Assembly: GCA_009741485.1 (NCBI GenBank) | Contig: CM019217.1 | Location: 46,927,814-46,991,813, forward strand | DNA: 64,000 nt | Direction: 5' to 3' | Source: Malurus cyaneus samueli | Taxonomy: Eukaryota > Chordata > Aves > Passeriformes > Maluridae | Shown here: positions 41,101 through 56,100 of the stretch, in pieces | How positions within the stretch are numbered: the first letter of the stretch is position 1 | Layout of the letters: the number at the start of each line of letters is the position of its first letter | Program-made: the position numbers and the translations under genes | The notes under the pieces: model-generated | Database searches by the model: none | Told to the model about the DNA's origin: nothing | Seen by the model: only the letters and a program-made list of their open reading frames with translations

Positions 41101-44100
41101 ACATCTGTCCAAGATCCTCAGACAGTCTGCATGCATTTACAAAGCTCTGACTTTGGTCAGGTTTATAATGCTCGTTTTACAGTGCTTCCCACATCTTCTG
41201 CAAGAGCTGAACTTGCCTATTTTTGCTATTCGAAATTCCCTCTCAGACATAAACTACTAACCTCCCAAGTTCATTTGGCTGTCTGCTTTAAGACTTTTGG
41301 AAAAAAACCCATAGAACACCTGGCACAAATTTTTATATTTAAAATTAAAACAGACACAAAATCAATATATTAAATGCTTGAAGTTGTTGCACTTCCTTTG
41401 ATAACAGAGGAAGCTGAACTACATCTTTCATTTTCCAACAGGGACAAATGAACTAACACCTTCTAGAATTATTTTTTTTCCATTGTATTAAAACTCTAGC
41501 CCCACCACCACCAAACAAGAACTGGCTCTTCTGGCTGAACACATCTCCACATTCTCTCATCCAACAATACTAAAGGAATGGCTGCCATGAAGCTGGCAGC
41601 AGGAGTTTTGACTCAAGATTGGCAATACTGAATATTTGGATTATGATCAAATGGTAGGTCAAAAATTCCTAAGATGCCCAGAAAAAAATTCAAATCTTGC
41701 AATACCCAAAAGTTTTGTCTTCTATGAAATCTCAATAGCCACTTTTTGCCAATACTGGGACAATAAAATCCACATTCAGTAAACCTGATCTTTTAAAGCC
41801 TCACACAGCAGTGTTATAGCATGTCTTGTCAAATTCATTCTTATCCTGGGAAGTGATGAGAAGCAGCTTGTCATAAAGGGGCCTGCTAATACACAAATCC
41901 CTAAAGGCAGCCTCATGTCCAAAGCTGCTAACCTTCTCATGAGGGACAAATATATCCTTCAGAACAGCACTACAGTTTTACAGGTGCTGATGTGCAATGC
42001 TAATCTCAAAACCACAGAACCATATCACCATTCACTCAATGAATACTCAAACCTTAGATCTTTTCAGAGAAGCTGTGCCTTTACTGTTCATTCAGCAATT
42101 GGCATCATCTCTCTGTGGAACCTGAAGGTTTCACTGCCTTATATTAACACTTTTCTTTTTAAATCCTGTATTCCTTTGGATCAGATAGGTGTGATAGATT
42201 AGCTAAAAATCAGGAATATTAAAAAACAAAACCATATAAACCAATGAATACCTTTTGCATCTGAACTAGGTGTACCAGGGAGTTGATATAAACTCCCCGC
42301 ATCCTAACACATCACCTTCCTTTATATTGTTTGTGTCTCATCCCCAACATGTGAGATTAAAGGAGATTTGCTAAGCTCTCTGAAGAGAGCTTGGCCTCAA
42401 GTCTAAGATGTCTTTTTATTGTGCCTCTTCAGAGGAGTAAAGTTGAAGCAGCAGCAGTTTTAGATCACCTTCACATTTTCTCTTCTTTATCCCTGGGCTA
42501 GTACCATGCACAGTAGTTCACACCTACCTTCATATGGACTTAGGGTGCTCTTCTGGCAGCCAGGAGTTCACAGCACATTGAAATGTTACAGCCTACTCAC
42601 TTTTGCTCAGGAAAGGGTGCTTACATTGAACAGGAAGGCAGAAGCCTTTCCAGGCAGCGAAAGTGCCATCCTGGTGACCTTCTGTCAACAGAGGAGTCTT
42701 TCAGCCATGGGTTAAGCCAACACTACAGCTACTTTGCAGTACCAGGTAGCTGAGCTGGAGACCTGTCTGCCCATCTTGTCTGCAGTCTAGGAAAAAAAAA
42801 AAATAGGAGGCCTTTGACAGGCAGCACAAACAGAGCATGTTTTGTCAGTAACGCCATGTAAATCTAGCAACAGATATGATATGTTGACAGATATAAATAA
42901 TGTGCAGCAGGAGCTAGAGTGCGCCTAGCCCTCCCTCCCACAGGTATCCAGCAAGCTTTTCATAAGCAGATCTGCAGCAACTGGACACATGTGGCAGGTA
43001 CAGGAGGTTTAAAGATTGCTCCCGCATCACTGCTGCCCACAGTGGTTTGCTGGCTTTATTTCAGGCATTTGGCAGGCTCAGAATTGGTAGCTGCCAGATT
43101 GCACACAGGAAGATGCTCATTAGAGTTGAATGTAAGAGAACATCAGCCCTCCATATTTTTAAAAGTCTATTCTTTCCCCATCCCTGGATTTAGGAATAAA
43201 ATTTAAAGCACATATTTTTGCAAACATTGGTTATAATGGCTGCAAAACAAAACATATTATAACACACTCATAGGATGCTTAAAATGTTTTATAAAATTAT
43301 CCAAGTCAATAAGAGACATTAAAGTATCACACAGGCTTAAAAAAGGTATCATATTTAATACTCTCCTCCAATTCAACTCAAGGTTTGGGATTTTTTTTAA
43401 TCACTACTACAGAGAACTGCCCCCAGTCCCATCAAAAGTGACTGTTATAGCTCCCATGTCAACAACTATTTAATAAAAATTGACTTGTGACAAAATTACA
43501 ATAAACAGTATCAGTACATTAAACAAAGGCACAGCAAAAAAAACAAAAAAAAAAAAAAAGGGATATCCTAATCTATATACACCTGCCAGACTAATACCTA
43601 TCAATCTTCTACTAAACTTGCACATGATATCCACATATGCACACTGTTTCTAATGCAGCTTTGGTAATTTTTACTAAAATCCCTGCACATGGAAGAAATT
43701 GAACATATAAATTTCAGTCTATTCTAAAACAAATAGGAATTGATTTTTTTCTTCAGATTAAATTCAGATTTTATTTATGTTCATTTTGGAGGTAAAAAGT
43801 AATGTTTCAGTTGAACTTACATTCATATGCCATTATAAACAAAGTACACTAGTGATGGCTTTTTTTAAATACCAGTTATACAAGTGTTCACAGCAAAATT
43901 CCTGACCCTACCAGGAAAAGCATGCACAGTCTTGCTCCAGCTTCTTCTTAGAAAATCTTCCACTCCAATTCAAATTATTTTGCTCAACCACATATTGTAT
44001 CTCAATAAAACTGCAATAGTAAATTTTATTAGTGTCAATGCTGACCTTCCAAAACAGGGCTTCAGTGGCTTGGCCCTATTCAGAAATTATTTTAGATGTT

Positions 44101-44721
44101 GTTAAAAAGTATATCATAATGTTACAGTTAGCAGAATGATTTCCTGCACTTATTTACAAATGCCCAAATAAGCAGTAAGAAATCATCAGTTTGTATCCTT
44201 CAGGAAATGAAAGAATTTGTAGTTAGGATAAAGCAATCTCCCCAGCACCTCTAGGACAGCTGATCTATAATACCCCCATTATCCATCATTTGAGCCTGCA
44301 ACAAATAACAGGCCATGAATTCAAACATCTGGACAATCCAAGGCATACCTTTCTTGGGATTGCCTTATAAATATAATTCACATTCTGGATTTTAAGCAAA
44401 GTTAGACATAACGTTAACAATGCCACCACCCTGCTTTCATTTTTACTATTTAACATGACTTCATGAAGTTGATAAACGAAGTAAATCCATTATTTGAGAT
44501 ATGCTTCATGCTTTCTATACCCAAATCTATGTGCCTCTCTGGATATATATTTTCCTGAAGTGACCAACCACATATATATTCTTCAAAAAGCGCTCACACA
44601 TCTAACTGCAATCTTGATTGTCCTTCTGTCATCTTTGTAAGATTTTCCCATAATTTTTGACACTTGCTATTCAGGTTTCAACTTCACCTGATCTACAGTT
44701 TTCCCCAGATAATTCCACCCT

Positions 44722-44774
44722 AAAAAAAAAAAAAAAAAAAAATTAAAAAAAAAAATAAAATAAAATAAAAAAAA
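44722..44774. repeat. A-rich tract with (taaaa)n
   Basis: An A-run of 20 is followed by interrupted A-runs and tandem taaaa units. No retroposed body is recognised next to it. Confidence 0.93.
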
Positions 44775-46382
44775 GCACAGGAAAGCACGTGTAAAACACT
44801 TCATCAACCAAATACTCAACACAGATTATTTACATCTGAAGCCTATTAAACTGATAAAGTCATCGTTGACAAGGAACTTCAAGATTTGAACACACTGATC
44901 TAGCTCTCTCATGGAGACCTGCAGCAGAGTCTTGAGCAAAATTATGTCCATTGTCTGCAAAAGTACAATAATACAGCTACTCCTGCCTCTCTGTCTACAA
45001 GAAGCTTGACAGATCCTACTTGAGGCAACACAATAAAATTCTGCAGGACCTTGTGAGCAAGTTCTGAGAGCCGCAAAGCTCCACCCACACACAGAATGAT
45101 ACAAGTGTTTCCAGCCCCACAGCACCACTTCAGGACAGTGCTAGACCCACTGATGGGATCCAGTACCTAGTTGAAATAAAGAAGCTGCTCTCAGCTCAGT
45201 TGGTTCTTGCTCAAGTAGACCATGCTACTGAGCACATTACAGGTACACGCCAAAGCCACAGCCTTCCAGACGCACAGCCATGGCGAGACTGCAAGCTGGT
45301 CATGCTTGACAAAACCCAGTCCTCTCTCAAACTGCAAGTGTGCTACTATGCAAGAATGTGACAAGGTGCTCCATACTGTCTATTTAAATCACTTTCTGAG
45401 GGAATGGGTTGCATTTGTGCTTTGCAGGGAAAACTTTGTCATTGTCTGCAGGAGGACCAAGATTTTATCCAAAATCTTCATAAATGGATTTTCCTGATCA
45501 GGAAGAGAGCATGAAGGTATGAATGATACTTGACCAAAAAATGGCAGAAGTAGGGAAGAACTTTAAGAAAGTGTACAACTTTATCTCCCCTGATGCTAGC
45601 AAATTATTTTAGAGCAAGATGGTCATGATCTATTGGACAACTGGAAAGTTTACCTATTTAAAAGAACTAAGCAAACACAAACTCCTAAAATGTTCATGTA
45701 GGAAATAACTAAATGCGCAACTTTTAGCCTTTAAATAAATGGATTTTTTGAGTGAACTTGATGCTGTAAGTATTTCAAGATCAATAACATTTTTATTGAT
45801 AAAAAGGGAGAAAAAAATGAGAAGGGAGTTTCTAGATACTGGGGTTTTCTATTCAGCATACAGAAACCATTACATCACCTATTAATTTCCTCCCTCCTTT
45901 CTACTCACATACTTACTTCCCACAGGTAGGTAGGTAACGCCTACAGCCACTGCTTATTTGCTTTGCTGGAAGAAGCAGCAATATCACCAACTCTCCATAC
46001 AATTTCTCCCTAATTTGGTAAGTGATTAATCACCAACAAGAATGATGGCAATGTCCATCTCTTCGGTGGATTATATTATCATTACAATAATTTACACTGC
46101 TAAATTCTTGTGTGGTTTAACTCACACTTCACTTAAATATTCTACTAATGAGCACTTTCCCCTCAAGATTCCTTGCTGTAAGAGCAGCCTCCAGATCATA
46201 GGAAGTCTTTACAACCACTATTTAATTCTACAGTAATCTTAATGACTGAGGTTTTAAAACCACCTGTATTATACCAACTTTAAAAACAACAACTAAAGAG
46301 AAGCGAAAATAATGTGAAATTTTGACTCTCATTGATTACCCTTATTTTTCCCCTACCAAGTCCCCCAGAGAACACATACCTT

Positions 46383-46421
46383 GTAGCACAGAAAATTAAG
46401 AATGTAGCACAGAAAATTAAG
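46383..46421. repeat. 21-bp tandem duplication
   Basis: The segment gtagcacagaaaattaag occurs at 46,383 and again at 46,404, giving a period of 21 bp. There are two copies, identical over 18 bp. Confidence 0.93.
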
Positions 46422-49400
46422 GTTCATGCAATGACACTTTTTAATTAAATTTGCAGTAAGACCATCTGTCTGAAAATAAATCCAGAACATTCCAGCACAA
46501 CCAGAAACATTTGGGTCTACATTCAGTGTATAATCTGTGTCACAGTCTGTGGTGGTACAAACACAGCCATCCCACCTAGGCCACACGGTGATTCTCTGAG
46601 CTACCCAAGGCACTGATTCTCTCTGATGACACTCCTTGAGGATGCAGTCCAATGAGATTATTTAGGTGATTCAGTCACATTGCTGAGTTCACACTCTGAG
46701 GTCTGTGGCAGGTAAACATGCCCTCCATTCTCCATCATTTACAGCAACTAAGGGGAAGCATTTCAATATCTTTTCTATAAAAGACATCATCCACAATATA
46801 CAGAAAACAGATTATCCCTCAGAAATAGGAGGTCTAGTACTGCTTAAAGTAAAATTTGAAAAGAAAAAACCTTTTGCTTCTCTACATGACAGAACTTCAG
46901 TCACTGCAAGACATCCAAGCAACATAGAATTGACCCCTAAAAGCCAGCGTGACATTCTGACAGTGATGCATTGCTGTTCCTTATGTCAAGGGAGTGCACA
47001 TCAACAGCTGGCTGATGCAGGAATTGGACACACATCCTTTAGCTGGAATACAACCTCTTTACAGGCCTTGCCTTCATTCCAGCTTGCGAGGAGAATTTCT
47101 TCCACTGCACCCAAACATACTGCAAGTGTTTTGCCTGTTTGATGAAACAGCAACTCTTCATTTGTTTTCTCACAGAGTGGAAGAAGCAGCCCCAGGGAAT
47201 ACTCCTCTCACATGAAGTATTCATAGATGAAAATGTAATTTAAGGCCACTACTTAAATAATAAGCAAAACTACAAGACTGTTAAGAGATGTGGTTTTTAA
47301 AAAGCTGACCTAACTTTATGGGATGTTTTCCACTTCCAATATGAAGAATCAAGATTCCATGTAGAATATTTTCATAAATTTAGTTTGATATGTTTAAAAT
47401 ACACAGTTTATGACAGCTCTATTATGAGAATGAAAAAAGCACTTAGAAGTGTTGTCGAATATTGGAATGTAAATCTCAGAGCTCCTTATCTTATGAAGTA
47501 AGTCTTTTTGTGTGCATAAAATACAGTTCAAGTTTAAGTATTGCCTAGAAAAGAGATGACAAATCCAGGTGTAACCTTTAGACAAAGTTATTTCAGATGC
47601 CTAATGCCTGTAAAATTATAGCTGTGACTGATCCTAAATTTGTTGGCCTTTCAACACATCCATTATGGAAACAGTTTTCAGGGTCTTTCAACTCCAACTC
47701 CCTAATAAAAAATTTGATTCAGGATGCATGTTGGCATAAGAATGCTCAGACCAGGATATACAAGCAATTGCCCACAAATACCCGAGAGTAAATTTTCCTC
47801 TGGACATAGGATGCGGGCTCTCTCCCTAACAAAATGCTATTTACATTTACAAAGTTTGTATTCATATCATTCACATACACGGGGTCAGTTTCAAGAGACT
47901 AGCAAGCAACCTCCATTTCTACCTGCCTGCCCTGTAAGTCTGCACCAGGCAAGTGAAGAACAAAAGCCCTTGCTTCCTACAGTAAAGTGAAAATCATGTA
48001 GAAACTCAAACAATATTTTAACATGTTTAAAAGAGCAAAAATAAAAATGAGTTCTTAAAAAAAAACTACAATACCCCCCTAAAGCCTGTTTCTAAAAGAT
48101 ATTTTCCTGATGCGTAATACTACTTTAAAGTTAAAATAAGAACCACTTAGCTACTGTACTAAATTCCCCAAATTGCTATTTTTTAAACTTGATATAGAAA
48201 AGAATAAGAGGACAGGCCACCCTGATGAGGCCTTCCTGCTGGTCTTGGGCAAAGGAATAAGGTAAATTGAGAAGCCGGATCTGATCCTAAAAACTCTTTT
48301 CAACATGAGACTCTGGCAAGAGCAAAGGGAGAGGCTGGCTGGTTATTTTAGCCAATGCACATGTGCTACTGCCTGCAGCTCACAGCTGCTGAACTAGGCA
48401 GTGAGAGGAAAAAGACTCACAGGCAGGCATCTTTAGGCAGAAAAAAGACAGAAGCAGCAACGTTTGGATTCATATTTCAAACACAGCAGTGTCCAGCTCT
48501 CCAATCCAGCATCTCAGTAACAAATACCACTTTGCTTTCATTATGCCCAACAACAAATTAAACAAGAGAGAAGTTTGCCCATTCCACAGTGGCACCCTAG
48601 GAGACTGCCAACTAGATTAAGATTAGGGTTTCACTGGCTCTGAAAGTCTAGGAGGAAGAAAAGCAGCTGTGGTTGAGAAGATCACGGGTACCCAAAAACC
48701 AGTTATCCTCATTCCTGCTCTCCTGTGTGTTTTAAGCATAATGAAAAGCCACCTTCCAGAGGTTGGACCCATGTCAGAGTGGAGAGAAGGCTAATCCTTC
48801 CCACACTCTGCTGTTCAGGGTTTACAGCGTAACTGAAGAGACAAAATGCATGCAAGTGTGACTAAAAAAATCCACAAAGAAGAGAAATAGCAGGGATAAT
48901 TATAAACACCCACATGTAATCTGACTATAGGAACAACTCAAGTAACAAGCAAATCATATTAAAATCAGCAGGAGACCAGGACAAGAAGGGAGGGCTCAGC
49001 TCAGCTGTTTGGTGGTGTTTAATTTTTGTCAGTTTCAAGTGCCCTTTACCAACATCCATCTTTCCACTTCCGACAGCCTATTTCTATTATTTTTGTGGGT
49101 TCTGAAGAGGAGCAGAGGGTCTTCCAAGAAGATTCCTGCTCATTGCTATGTGCCAAACACAAGTTATAAACCAAATTATCTTTTTCCACTCTTTCTAGAG
49201 CTTTGCTCTAAACAGCAACCCTCCTCTCCAACTAATTCACACAATCTCAATTCTCATCTCAACAACAATCACATATGACATGAGTTTTCTTTCCTTCTGT
49301 CTCTGCCAGAAGGCTTCCATGACCTGAGATGTACTTGGGACATTGCCAGGTGGCTCGTCTCCGACCCTTTTATTTGTAGCTAGCAAAGGCATTTTAATAG

Positions 49401-51979
49401 AATGTACAGACTCTTTACTATTCACAGTTGGCATTTAGATCTCTGCCTTGATGGGCTACATATCAACAGCCAGACGCCAACTCACGAAAAAGCTCCTAGA
49501 CTTTTTCAGAAATTAGCATGTTATCACAGAAGGAAAAAGAAAAACTAAAAATCTCTATTTGAAATGGCAACTCCAAGTTTTGTTATTTAGAACTAGATGC
49601 AAATTCAAAAGAGCTACTGAACGGCCTATAATTAAGTGATGACACAGCCCAGATTTGTTATGGTAGGTTTTTCACAGAGTTTTCTGTGGGCTTTGGGGCT
49701 TCTTTGTGAGAGTGGGGTATGTGTTAATTTTTAGTAATATAATCAAAATACCTCTTTTGCAATTGCAAAAAACTTAAAACCTAGTGGGCCATCAAGATTC
49801 CTTTCATTTCAGTAGATAGCTGTCCAAGTTCTGCTTTCCCTCTTCCTCTGCTAGGTCCTTTTAATCATCACACTATTATGCTGTATCAGTTAACATAAAT
49901 AATGCCACAGCAGCTAAGGCTCCAGTAATTTAACATATATCTCACTAATGAGAAAATTAAGATAAGCTGACATATTTTACTAACAACAAATTTAAGATAG
50001 CATCTCTGTTGTTTCATGCACTTAAATGTACATTTTATATGAAAAAGCTTATAACACTTGTATAGAATGCTGTAAAAGCATACTGTATGACACCCATGTG
50101 CCTACAGGACCTGGGGTATTTATGCACCTCATCTAGTCAAGCATAAAGAAAGGCTTATATGCCTGAAAATTTGTCTTTTTCATCCTCCCCAGCTCAGACA
50201 CCTGATTGGCAGGAAAGGTACATTTGTTTGGGAGAGACAACATACCATCACTGTATACAGTAAAGTATAAGGAACAGCTTCTTGCTTCTTTATACTTTTC
50301 TTTAACAGCTGAGATTTTTTAATGTGTGAGGTTCCTTCTCTAATTCAAAAGTGCCTTTCTGTTGTAAAAGCAACCATCTACAGTTCTCTACATTTCTTGA
50401 TGTATCCTCTACATTCTCTTTCCCCATTAACTGACCACAATTAATCAATACTCAATTTACAATTTTTTTTTTCCAGACAAGCATAGATATTTCACTTCCA
50501 CATTGTAGCAGCTGAGTAAAACACAGGAGCTTACTGAATCTATAGAGTCTTGTATTTCTGAAGAGTCACAGAATATAAGTAAAGTCATAACAGGCCATGC
50601 TCAAAGACCACAGAACCTGAATACAGATTTATCCTTCGTGTGATTAAATACAGCAGTACTGATAAAAGCAGCAACCTGAAAATACAAGGAAATGAGATCA
50701 AAGAAAACATGGAAGTACAAAAAAATATTAGTAAATCACAAAGGAAAGAGCATGGGGTTCAAATAGAATAAACACCAGCAATAAACTAACTACAGAAATA
50801 TGGCACCCTTAGAGCTATCATTGCATTGCCGTCATGTTAAAAACCAAGCCTGAACACAAGCACACACACCCCCATCAAAAAAGCCTAGGAAAAAACTCTG
50901 TACAGGCAAACTATTCAAGTTCACTCCACTTTGAGCAACAAAGTAACTGCTGTTACTCTGAAATTGTTCATGCTTTATTTAAAAACAAAAAAATACATTC
51001 ATCTGTGGTACAGGGCTACGAACCACTTGTCTTCAAGTTTCAAATTATGAAAGTCCGAAGAAAGAACTAGCCTTAAAAATCACCGTGCACAAAGATGTTC
51101 AGGACAGAACACATATGACAGCCTCACTGATCGAGAAGATCCTCAAGATGTTCTGTGACAGGAAGCACAGAAGTCCAAATACCAAGATTATCCAAAGCTC
51201 TCAATTCCATGCTTTGCAAACTACAAACCATAAGGTTTTTATTATAAATACTTAGACATTTTTTTCAGTATATTTTCACTTGAGACACTGCTGCATTCAC
51301 AACCAATTCTACCATTACAGTTTGTGTGGGTTTTTTTCAAAATGTGTCAGTCATTTTCTGATTAAATCTGCTCTATCCACAGCATTTCAAACATTCACTA
51401 ACCGTTTGCTTTTGGGTGTAAACACAGTGTGCATATATGTGTATATATATGCTTCCATGTTTTTATGTTGTACCTGGCATCTGATAGAATAGTGTACTTG
51501 GAAACAAGTATTTGCATCACAGTGCCTTCTAAAACTTAAACTCTGTAATTGGCTTTTTACATAACATTTAGATTGCACATAATGAAGTCAAGTGCTCAGT
51601 TTTACATGCAAGTCCATAGGAAACATTTCAAGAACTTAAATTTAAGGTATCCATTTATGTTCCATAGAAAATTTAAGGGGTTAAGTAGACCATTACAATC
51701 AGCAAAACTGGAGTATTCCTGGAAACTTTCATCTTTATCCAAAAGCAACAGTTCAGTAGAAGGTGTTTTTAATGCAGTCATTACACATTCCCCCTAATGC
51801 CTTAAGATATATATACACATATGTACAGAACAACAAAGATTAAACTATTTGGGACTGAATGCCCTGGTAACAAGAGGTTAAACTCTGTAGTTAGGCCAAA
51901 TTCCATTTTTATTTGTAGTATATTCTGACTATGAGAACAAATCAAAATTCAAACCCAAAAACATTTTTCAAGTAAAGCC

Positions 51980-51982
<3 letters not shown>

Positions 51983-52027
<45 letters not shown>
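51983..52027 (-). repeat. poly(T), 45 nt
   Basis: An uninterrupted run of 45 T on the plus strand (poly(A) on the minus). The sequence to its right is complex and shows no poly(A)-tailed retrocopy that I recognise. To its left is ordinary AT-rich DNA. Confidence 0.95.
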
Positions 52028-52029
<2 letters not shown>

Positions 52030-52031
<2 letters not shown>

Positions 52032-52420
52032 GCCAGTATTCTTGGCTGCAGAATCTCTCCTGGCCAGAAGACAGATTAATAGCAAACCAGGCAAGTCCTT
52101 TATAAATACGCTCGCTATGATACCATATTAAAGGGACTGCACTCTTTCATTGGGAATTATCTAGAGTGGCCTGCATCCTCATGTTACTTTTGGCTTGAGT
52201 GCTGCCACTAGCCTGCATTGCAAGCCCCTTTTTTCATTCACCACTCTTAACACATTTTAAGCAGATGTATTGTCAAATGTATTACATGCCAATCTGTTTA
52301 TCATTAAAATGAAAAATCAATATGTCCAATTCAAGCGTAAACAGGAGTTGAATGTTCAAGCTGTCATTGAAGATGACATACAATTATTGAATATGATTTG
52401 TACTTGGCAAATCATTATTT
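52030..52420. promoter_or_regulatory. candidate conserved non-coding element
   Basis: Right of the poly(T) run is about 390 bp of complex sequence, including acgctcgcta near 52,108, cagattaata near 52,070, and tttatcattaaaatg near 52,298. It has no simple repeats, unlike its surroundings. It is a plausible constrained enhancer-like element, but composition is the only support. Confidence 0.22.
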
Positions 52421-52833
52421 CTTGAAAAGGACAACAGACAGTAGCAAAAAACTTTTCACAGCAAGTCAGTATAGTGCCCCTTATAGCCAGGGAGTTAATT
52501 TTATGAATACAGAAAGATACCTATGCAGCCAAAAGAAGCAATGAGAAAACAATCACTGTAAATTGAATCATTATGTATGTTTAGCTGATGAGAGAACATG
52601 TAGCTTTATGTTACTGGTCTGAGTCCAGATTTTTATTCAAAACAGGAGTACTGAAAATAAGAACTTTAAAAAAAAAATGCGAGGTTTCAGTTCTGGACCA
52701 TTAATTTTTCAGTCAAATCAAACTATCATTTAATTGAATCCTGATGCTAAAACTTGAATTCTACATGAAAAATTTGAGTCTAAAGCACATGGAATAATTT
52801 GTTATGTTGAGCTATTCGGCACAATATTACCAG

Positions 52834-52856
52834 AAAAAAAAAAAAAAAAAAAAAAA
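52834..52856 (+). repeat. poly(A), 23 nt
   Basis: An uninterrupted run of 23 A with no identifiable retroposed body next to it. Confidence 0.93.
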
Positions 52857-53061
52857 GAGTAAGACAAACTAAACATTAGTCTACTTTCTGTGATGACACA
52901 GAACTAATAACAAAAGGAAACTAAACTTTGTCCCAGCCAAGAAACTAAGTCGTTAACTACCATTTCTTTCTAGTAGACGCTTAATTTAAAAACACACTTG
53001 TAAAATGACAGAAAATACTCAGCAGGAATAAAATATCCATCGGTACGTTACTGGGACAAGG

Positions 53062-53101
53062 CCCCCCCCCCCCAAAAAAAAAAAAAAAAAAAAAAAAAAA
53101 A
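53062..53101. repeat. C12-A28 double homopolymer
   Basis: Twelve C are followed directly by 28 A. Such junctions are prone to sequencing error, so the exact lengths should not be relied on. Confidence 0.93.
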
Positions 53102-56100
53102 GAAAATAGACTACCTTTCACAGGCAGCTAACAACTTTAGGTATCCTCTTTGAGCCTGCACAAAAACAGCTTGCCTTTCAGGAGGAGTAGGAAAATTTCT
53201 GAACATAAAACTATCTCTAAAACAGTGTCCAATCAAATATTTAAACATTACAGAGATGGAGCAAGGGGCCACTTCACTGTCATACTTTTAATTTGATACC
53301 AAAAGAGAATTTCACTTCAGAAAAGGAAACAGGAGTGCTTTCTCTGGTTTTGAATTTCAATTACAGATTGAAATATATCTGGTCTTTTTGAGGGCCTTAA
53401 ATTAACATTTTGTTTCTTCTTGAATATCATCATTCTTAATCTCTTCTACTACTGAGTCACTAGCTGGCACCAGCTGCATAACAAAAGAAAAAAAATTCTT
53501 CTATGTCATTCAGCTAACCAGCTGTGAACTTTTTCAGATGGACAAGGACATACTGAAAGTATATGGCAGCCTTCAGCTGGGGAGCTGAAAGTATCCTGAT
53601 TCTGCTGAACAGTTGACAGCTTCTATTTGCACGTGAACCAAAGCATCTCAGTCTTAAAATAGCCTTGGTACACCAGAAACCATCTAAGATTTCAAACAAC
53701 AGAGAAGTCAATATGGTGCTAGGTCACAAACATTACCAGAAACCAAAACCCCCATTTATTCTTCCTAATAACAATCCTATAAACAAGGACAAAAGTTAAG
53801 TAGGCATGAAGGAAGGAGGGGTGAAGACAAAGGGGGGAGGAAAATCTGTGTTCTAATTAGAGTTAAATAATTTGTGATCTTCGCCAGTTAGTTGTAGGGT
53901 TCACAGCTGCAGACTATCAAAAAAATGTGGTATTTCTATTTTGCAGGCAGGACAGAACATTAGACTCTTACTTCAACACTTTCCCATGTAATGATCAGCT
54001 AGGATAAGTTAAAAGCAACATTGTTATCATACTTAGGTGATCAGAAAGAGTTTTATAACTCTTATAACTCTTTCATTCCACAGTATCTTTATTTCATTGA
54101 CACTAAGAAAGCCAAGCATTTAATATATCTACATATTGTACCAGATATATCAGAAGTTAAGCACCTGAGCAGTAATTTTGACACTGCCAAATTTGCTATT
54201 ATTATTACATTTCCCTCCCTCCACTCAGGTCAGACTTTTTGCAAAACTGAAAAGTACATTCTAACGTTTACATTACAGGTACATTTAACAAACCCTCAAA
54301 GATGTAGCAGCCTCCACATACCCAATTGGTATTTACCCTACACACAAATGAAATTATTTTCAATCAGTATATGTTGAATTAGCTCAACCAGTTTCTTTTA
54401 TTCAGCAAGGACACACAGATATGTTTTAATTAAAAAAAAAAAAAAGAAAATTGCATACTTGCAAAAAAGGCTGTTGGATAATATGACAATGGTGTAGAAA
54501 TCCAAGGTTTGCTAATTATCTTTTAAATACTAACCTGCTAATATAAAGTTCCCTAATACATAAAAAAATCATCTTTTCTTTGTCAAAAACCACCATCTTT
54601 TGTGTTACTGCTAAAACTGGGACTTTAATAAGGGAATAGTAAAGAGCCTGACATATTTAAGATAGTAATAAGAAAGATAAAGCTAACTAATTTTTTCCAG
54701 TACTTGCTTATAAAAGAAGAGCACAATTCTCTTGTGCGTGCATTTACACATATTTGATATATTAACATTATTAAGTCAGAAAGGTAGCAAGCTGAACACA
54801 CTCAGTGCATTATCAAAGAAGCCAGTAATGAAGTCAGAAAGGAGGAGGAAAGAAAAGGACACCTAATTTGCCTTCCCTTCATAGGAGGAAAAAAAACCAC
54901 AAGACCAATGAGTTGTACCAATGGGGAGAAACAGACATCCAAACACACTCCGTCCCCACCTCCCCTTGAAAATCTAATACCAGCTAAAGAGTTAAGAAAA
55001 ATATAATACAAATTGGGAAACCCAGCATTTCAGACATACAGAGAAATTGCCAAATCTAGGACTAAAGGAAAATGTGAGACTTCAGAAGAGCAGAAGTTTT
55101 ATGCTTAGTTGAAGAATTTGCTAATGAGATCGGTCCACAGGCTTTTATCAATCACATCAGCCACAGTCAAAATCCTCTTGACCATGGGTCAGCCTGGTCC
55201 ACTCCTTAAACATGTGTATACTTCCTAACTCCCATTCTGTCATATTAGCCAGTCAGAAAATGGTTATCATTCCACCAGCAAGGATAGGCTGGTCCCCTTC
55301 CATTTGTGCAACACAGTTTCTAGAAGACGTAAATTATCTTAACCACTCACACAATGAAGCCACCCAAGAAATGGAGAATTTAGACTGAAACATCAGCTCT
55401 GTGAATTTAAGTTTCATAGTACACCTTCTTGAGCTACTTAGCTTTAAAGACTTTTACTGGATATGAACTCAAACCCTCGTTCTGCTCGTTATCAGGAATT
55501 ATTTAGAAGTATGAGTAATTAAGCATTACCTGGAAGAGAGAAAATTTCCAGCAAACATCAAATCCACCAAAAGACCCACAAGTCTGGTAAATATATATAC
55601 ATACTTACATTAACTTATAGGAAATACAGATGAGAATGGTGCCGAAGGAAAGCAGGGGAATTGCTGAAACCAACTCTTCCTCCGCAATGAATTTTCAGGA
55701 TAGGGAAAACATGCTCTAAATCTTTAGTTTTCCAAGACAAATAGGCCCTCAACCCCAGCAAAAATAGTCCTCCTAGAGTTGGTATTTAAAGTGCCAACAC
55801 CTGACTGGAATTAGCAGGTGTTAGCAGTTATGGAAACGGTGCTGTTGATCACTACTCTGTGTGTTTTCCTCTTGCACTCAGGCTTTCCTCTCAATGCCTT
55901 GTAAGACCAACATTTTTGGTTGCCCACAGCAATGCTAAATTTTAACTGGGAAGGCAGGAATTTTCTGTGTTGAAGCAGCATTCTAGGAAAACTCTGCCTT
56001 TAATTAGCCAGTTACTTATTAAAAGAAGAGAAAGGGAAAAACACTTTTCCTCTTATAAATCTACATGTTAAGAAAAGCCTCTTTCTCAGTAATATGTAGC

